Origin: Flammeovirgaceae bacterium UBA1842
Lineage (GTDB): Bacteria; Bacteroidota; Bacteroidia; Cytophagales; Cyclobacteriaceae
DNA length: 64,000 bases
Reading direction: 5' to 3'
Assembly (NCBI GenBank): GCA_002338655.1
Contig: DDIU01000036.1
Coordinates: 62,001 to 126,000 of the forward strand
The stretch's first letter is position 1. Each line of letters opens with the position of its first letter. Both the position numbers and the translations under genes were made by a program. Under the pieces are notes generated by a model. That model did not search any database, had not been told where the DNA came from, and worked only from the letters and a program-made list of their open reading frames with translations. Below, piece by piece: positions 63,458 through 64,000 of the stretch.

Positions 63458-63479
63458 CAAAGTTATCTTAAGAGATAAC
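63458..63479 (-). promoter_or_regulatory. Second TA promoter with overlapping palindrome
   Basis: On the minus strand TAACTTTG (63465-63458) is a -7 box ending 4 bp before the ATG. GTTATCT-TAAG-AGATAAC (63462-63479) is a perfect palindrome overlapping it, the same layout as at higBA. Confidence 0.75.
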
Positions 63480-63558
63480 ATTTTCCAAATATTGAGGTGA
63501 CAATAGTTTCACAATGAAATGAAAGGTCTAAATATGTACTACTACTTGGAATACCATT

Positions 63559-63694
63559 AAAGACGCCAAACTAGATTTTACCGGACTAGAGATTTCCATT
63601 GGGATAATTATTTATCAGTAGTACTAGTTCAGAATGTATATCCCTGATTGGAGTTGACCGATTTTAGTTTATTAATTCGTTGTTAAACTTTGAA
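63559..63694. repeat. 136-bp direct repeat, right copy
   Basis: Homologous to 62636-62771: encodes KDAKLDFTGLEISIG and the rest of the barrel gene's end with only synonymous changes, followed by near-identical non-coding sequence. No start or upstream coding part is present, so it is a gene-end relic. Confidence 0.92.
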
Positions 63695-63704
63695 CTTTGA
63701 ACTT

Positions 63705-64000
63705 TTAAAGGTCACTATTCTTTAACTTATAATGAATGGCCGCAACAAACAGCACGATATAAACTAATACCACTGCCACTGCATCAAAAGCGATATAATC
63801 CTGGATCTCCTGAAACCAGTATCGGGGAAATGGAATTTCTATTAACCTTGTAAGGGCTTGCATTGGAAAATAATCACCAATAAAATCCCAGTTATCAGGC
63901 AACAAACCAATTATTGTCAATTCTATTGGGCGATAGAGCAGCAACATAAATACGGTAAGTGCCGATCGCTTAAATAGTACAGTGAGAAAGAACGTGAAAA
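63705..64000 (-). CDS. Membrane protein, probably ABC-2-type permease (5' end outside window)
   Basis: The frame is open from the right edge (64000) to TAA at 63705-63707, about 98 codons. Two or three hydrophobic segments are seen, including KRSALTVFMLLLYRP and a C-terminal VAVVLVYIVLFVAAIHY helix; the former pattern is common in Bacteroidota ABC-2 permeases. The internal ATG at 63947 is not the true start because the frame stays open upstream. Family call is tentative. Confidence 0.55.
   Translation of the reverse strand, partial: FTFFLTVLFKRSALTVFMLLLYRPIELTIIGLLPDNWDFIGDYFPMQALTRLIEIPFPRYWFQEIQDYIAFDAVAVVLVYIVLFVAAIHYKLKNSDL

Larger units (their letters stand above)
62786..63558. mobile_element. 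Second TA module inserted between barrel gene and permease gene
   Basis: An AT-rich block of about 770 bp carrying an antitoxin/toxin pair lies between two copies of a 136-bp repeat from the 3' end of the barrel gene. No recombinase or inverted ends. The layout matches the KAP islet: cargo flanked by a partial copy of a neighbour gene, which itself remains intact. Confidence 0.65.

Overview
The window reads as chromosomal DNA of a Bacteroidota bacterium, most likely of the Cytophagales type. Seen: a type III glutamine synthetase, a CreD/winged-helix pair, FtsX-type permeases, DUF2807, and promoters with the Bacteroidota -7 box (TAnnTTTG). The order DUF177-rpmF-plsX-fabH-efp-accB-accC is the conserved lipid/translation cluster of this phylum. 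Genus cannot be set from sequence alone.

Layout. 1-4935 (minus): HIT protein, greA, a pentapeptide-repeat membrane protein, and the overlapping set rsmA-mgtE-2-hydroxyacid dehydrogenase. 5015-11884 (plus): pdxA, a TerB-like protein and the DUF177-to-accC cluster, closed by a long palindrome. 12031-18445: an outer-membrane protein, an SRAP protein, a DUF4197 lipoprotein, a frameshifted mini-gene, recQ, a periplasmic binding protein and a deacetylase. 18439-26816 (minus): an ancestral operon phoH-GNAT-comEC-enoyl-CoA hydratase-deacetylase, split inside the hydratase gene by an AT-rich islet (about 19.2-23.1 kb). The islet carries a KAP-family NTPase gene with one in-frame TAG and an unrecognised 727-residue protein. 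26949-30654: SAM hydrolase, a heptamer repeat, an ABM protein, and an autoregulated membrane protein/regulator/CreD group. 30842-31495: tRNA-Leu(CAA) followed by a tandem array of terminator-bearing units of about 110 bp. 31556-39064: a HigBA pair, a DEAD-box helicase, a PhoD-like phosphatase, a SulP transporter and an S41 protease. 39214-46077: glnN, a compact two-gene unit (a 46-residue peptide ending in a Cys pair and a Gly tail, plus a GRDP-like protein) and a propeller histidine kinase. 46091-54337: a phosphonate locus. 54338-64000: DUF2062, DUF2807, an FtsX permease, a second TerB paralog, a D-amino-acid-type PLP enzyme, an amidohydrolase, an outer-membrane protein, a second toxin-antitoxin pair and the end of a membrane protein.

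How the parts work together. The phosphonate locus has every step needed to turn PEP into 2-aminoethylphosphonate (PepM, phosphonopyruvate decarboxylase, transaminase). It also has two nucleotidyltransferase domains that could make CMP-2-AEP, an ethanolamine/choline-phosphotransferase-like enzyme that could place it on diacylglycerol, and an LtaS-like transferase that could use the lipid. This suggests a phosphonolipid or phosphono-glycan surface.

Two cargo modules (KAP islet and second TA pair) are each flanked by a duplicated end of a neighbouring gene and leave that gene intact, with no recombinase visible. This points to a shared insertion route. Three autoregulated loci (HigBA, the second TA and the winged-helix/CreD group) have palindromes lying on the -7 box close to the start codon.

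The best candidates for an undescribed system are the Cys-Gly peptide/GRDP-like pair (41.87-42.72 kb) and the KAP/727-residue pair.
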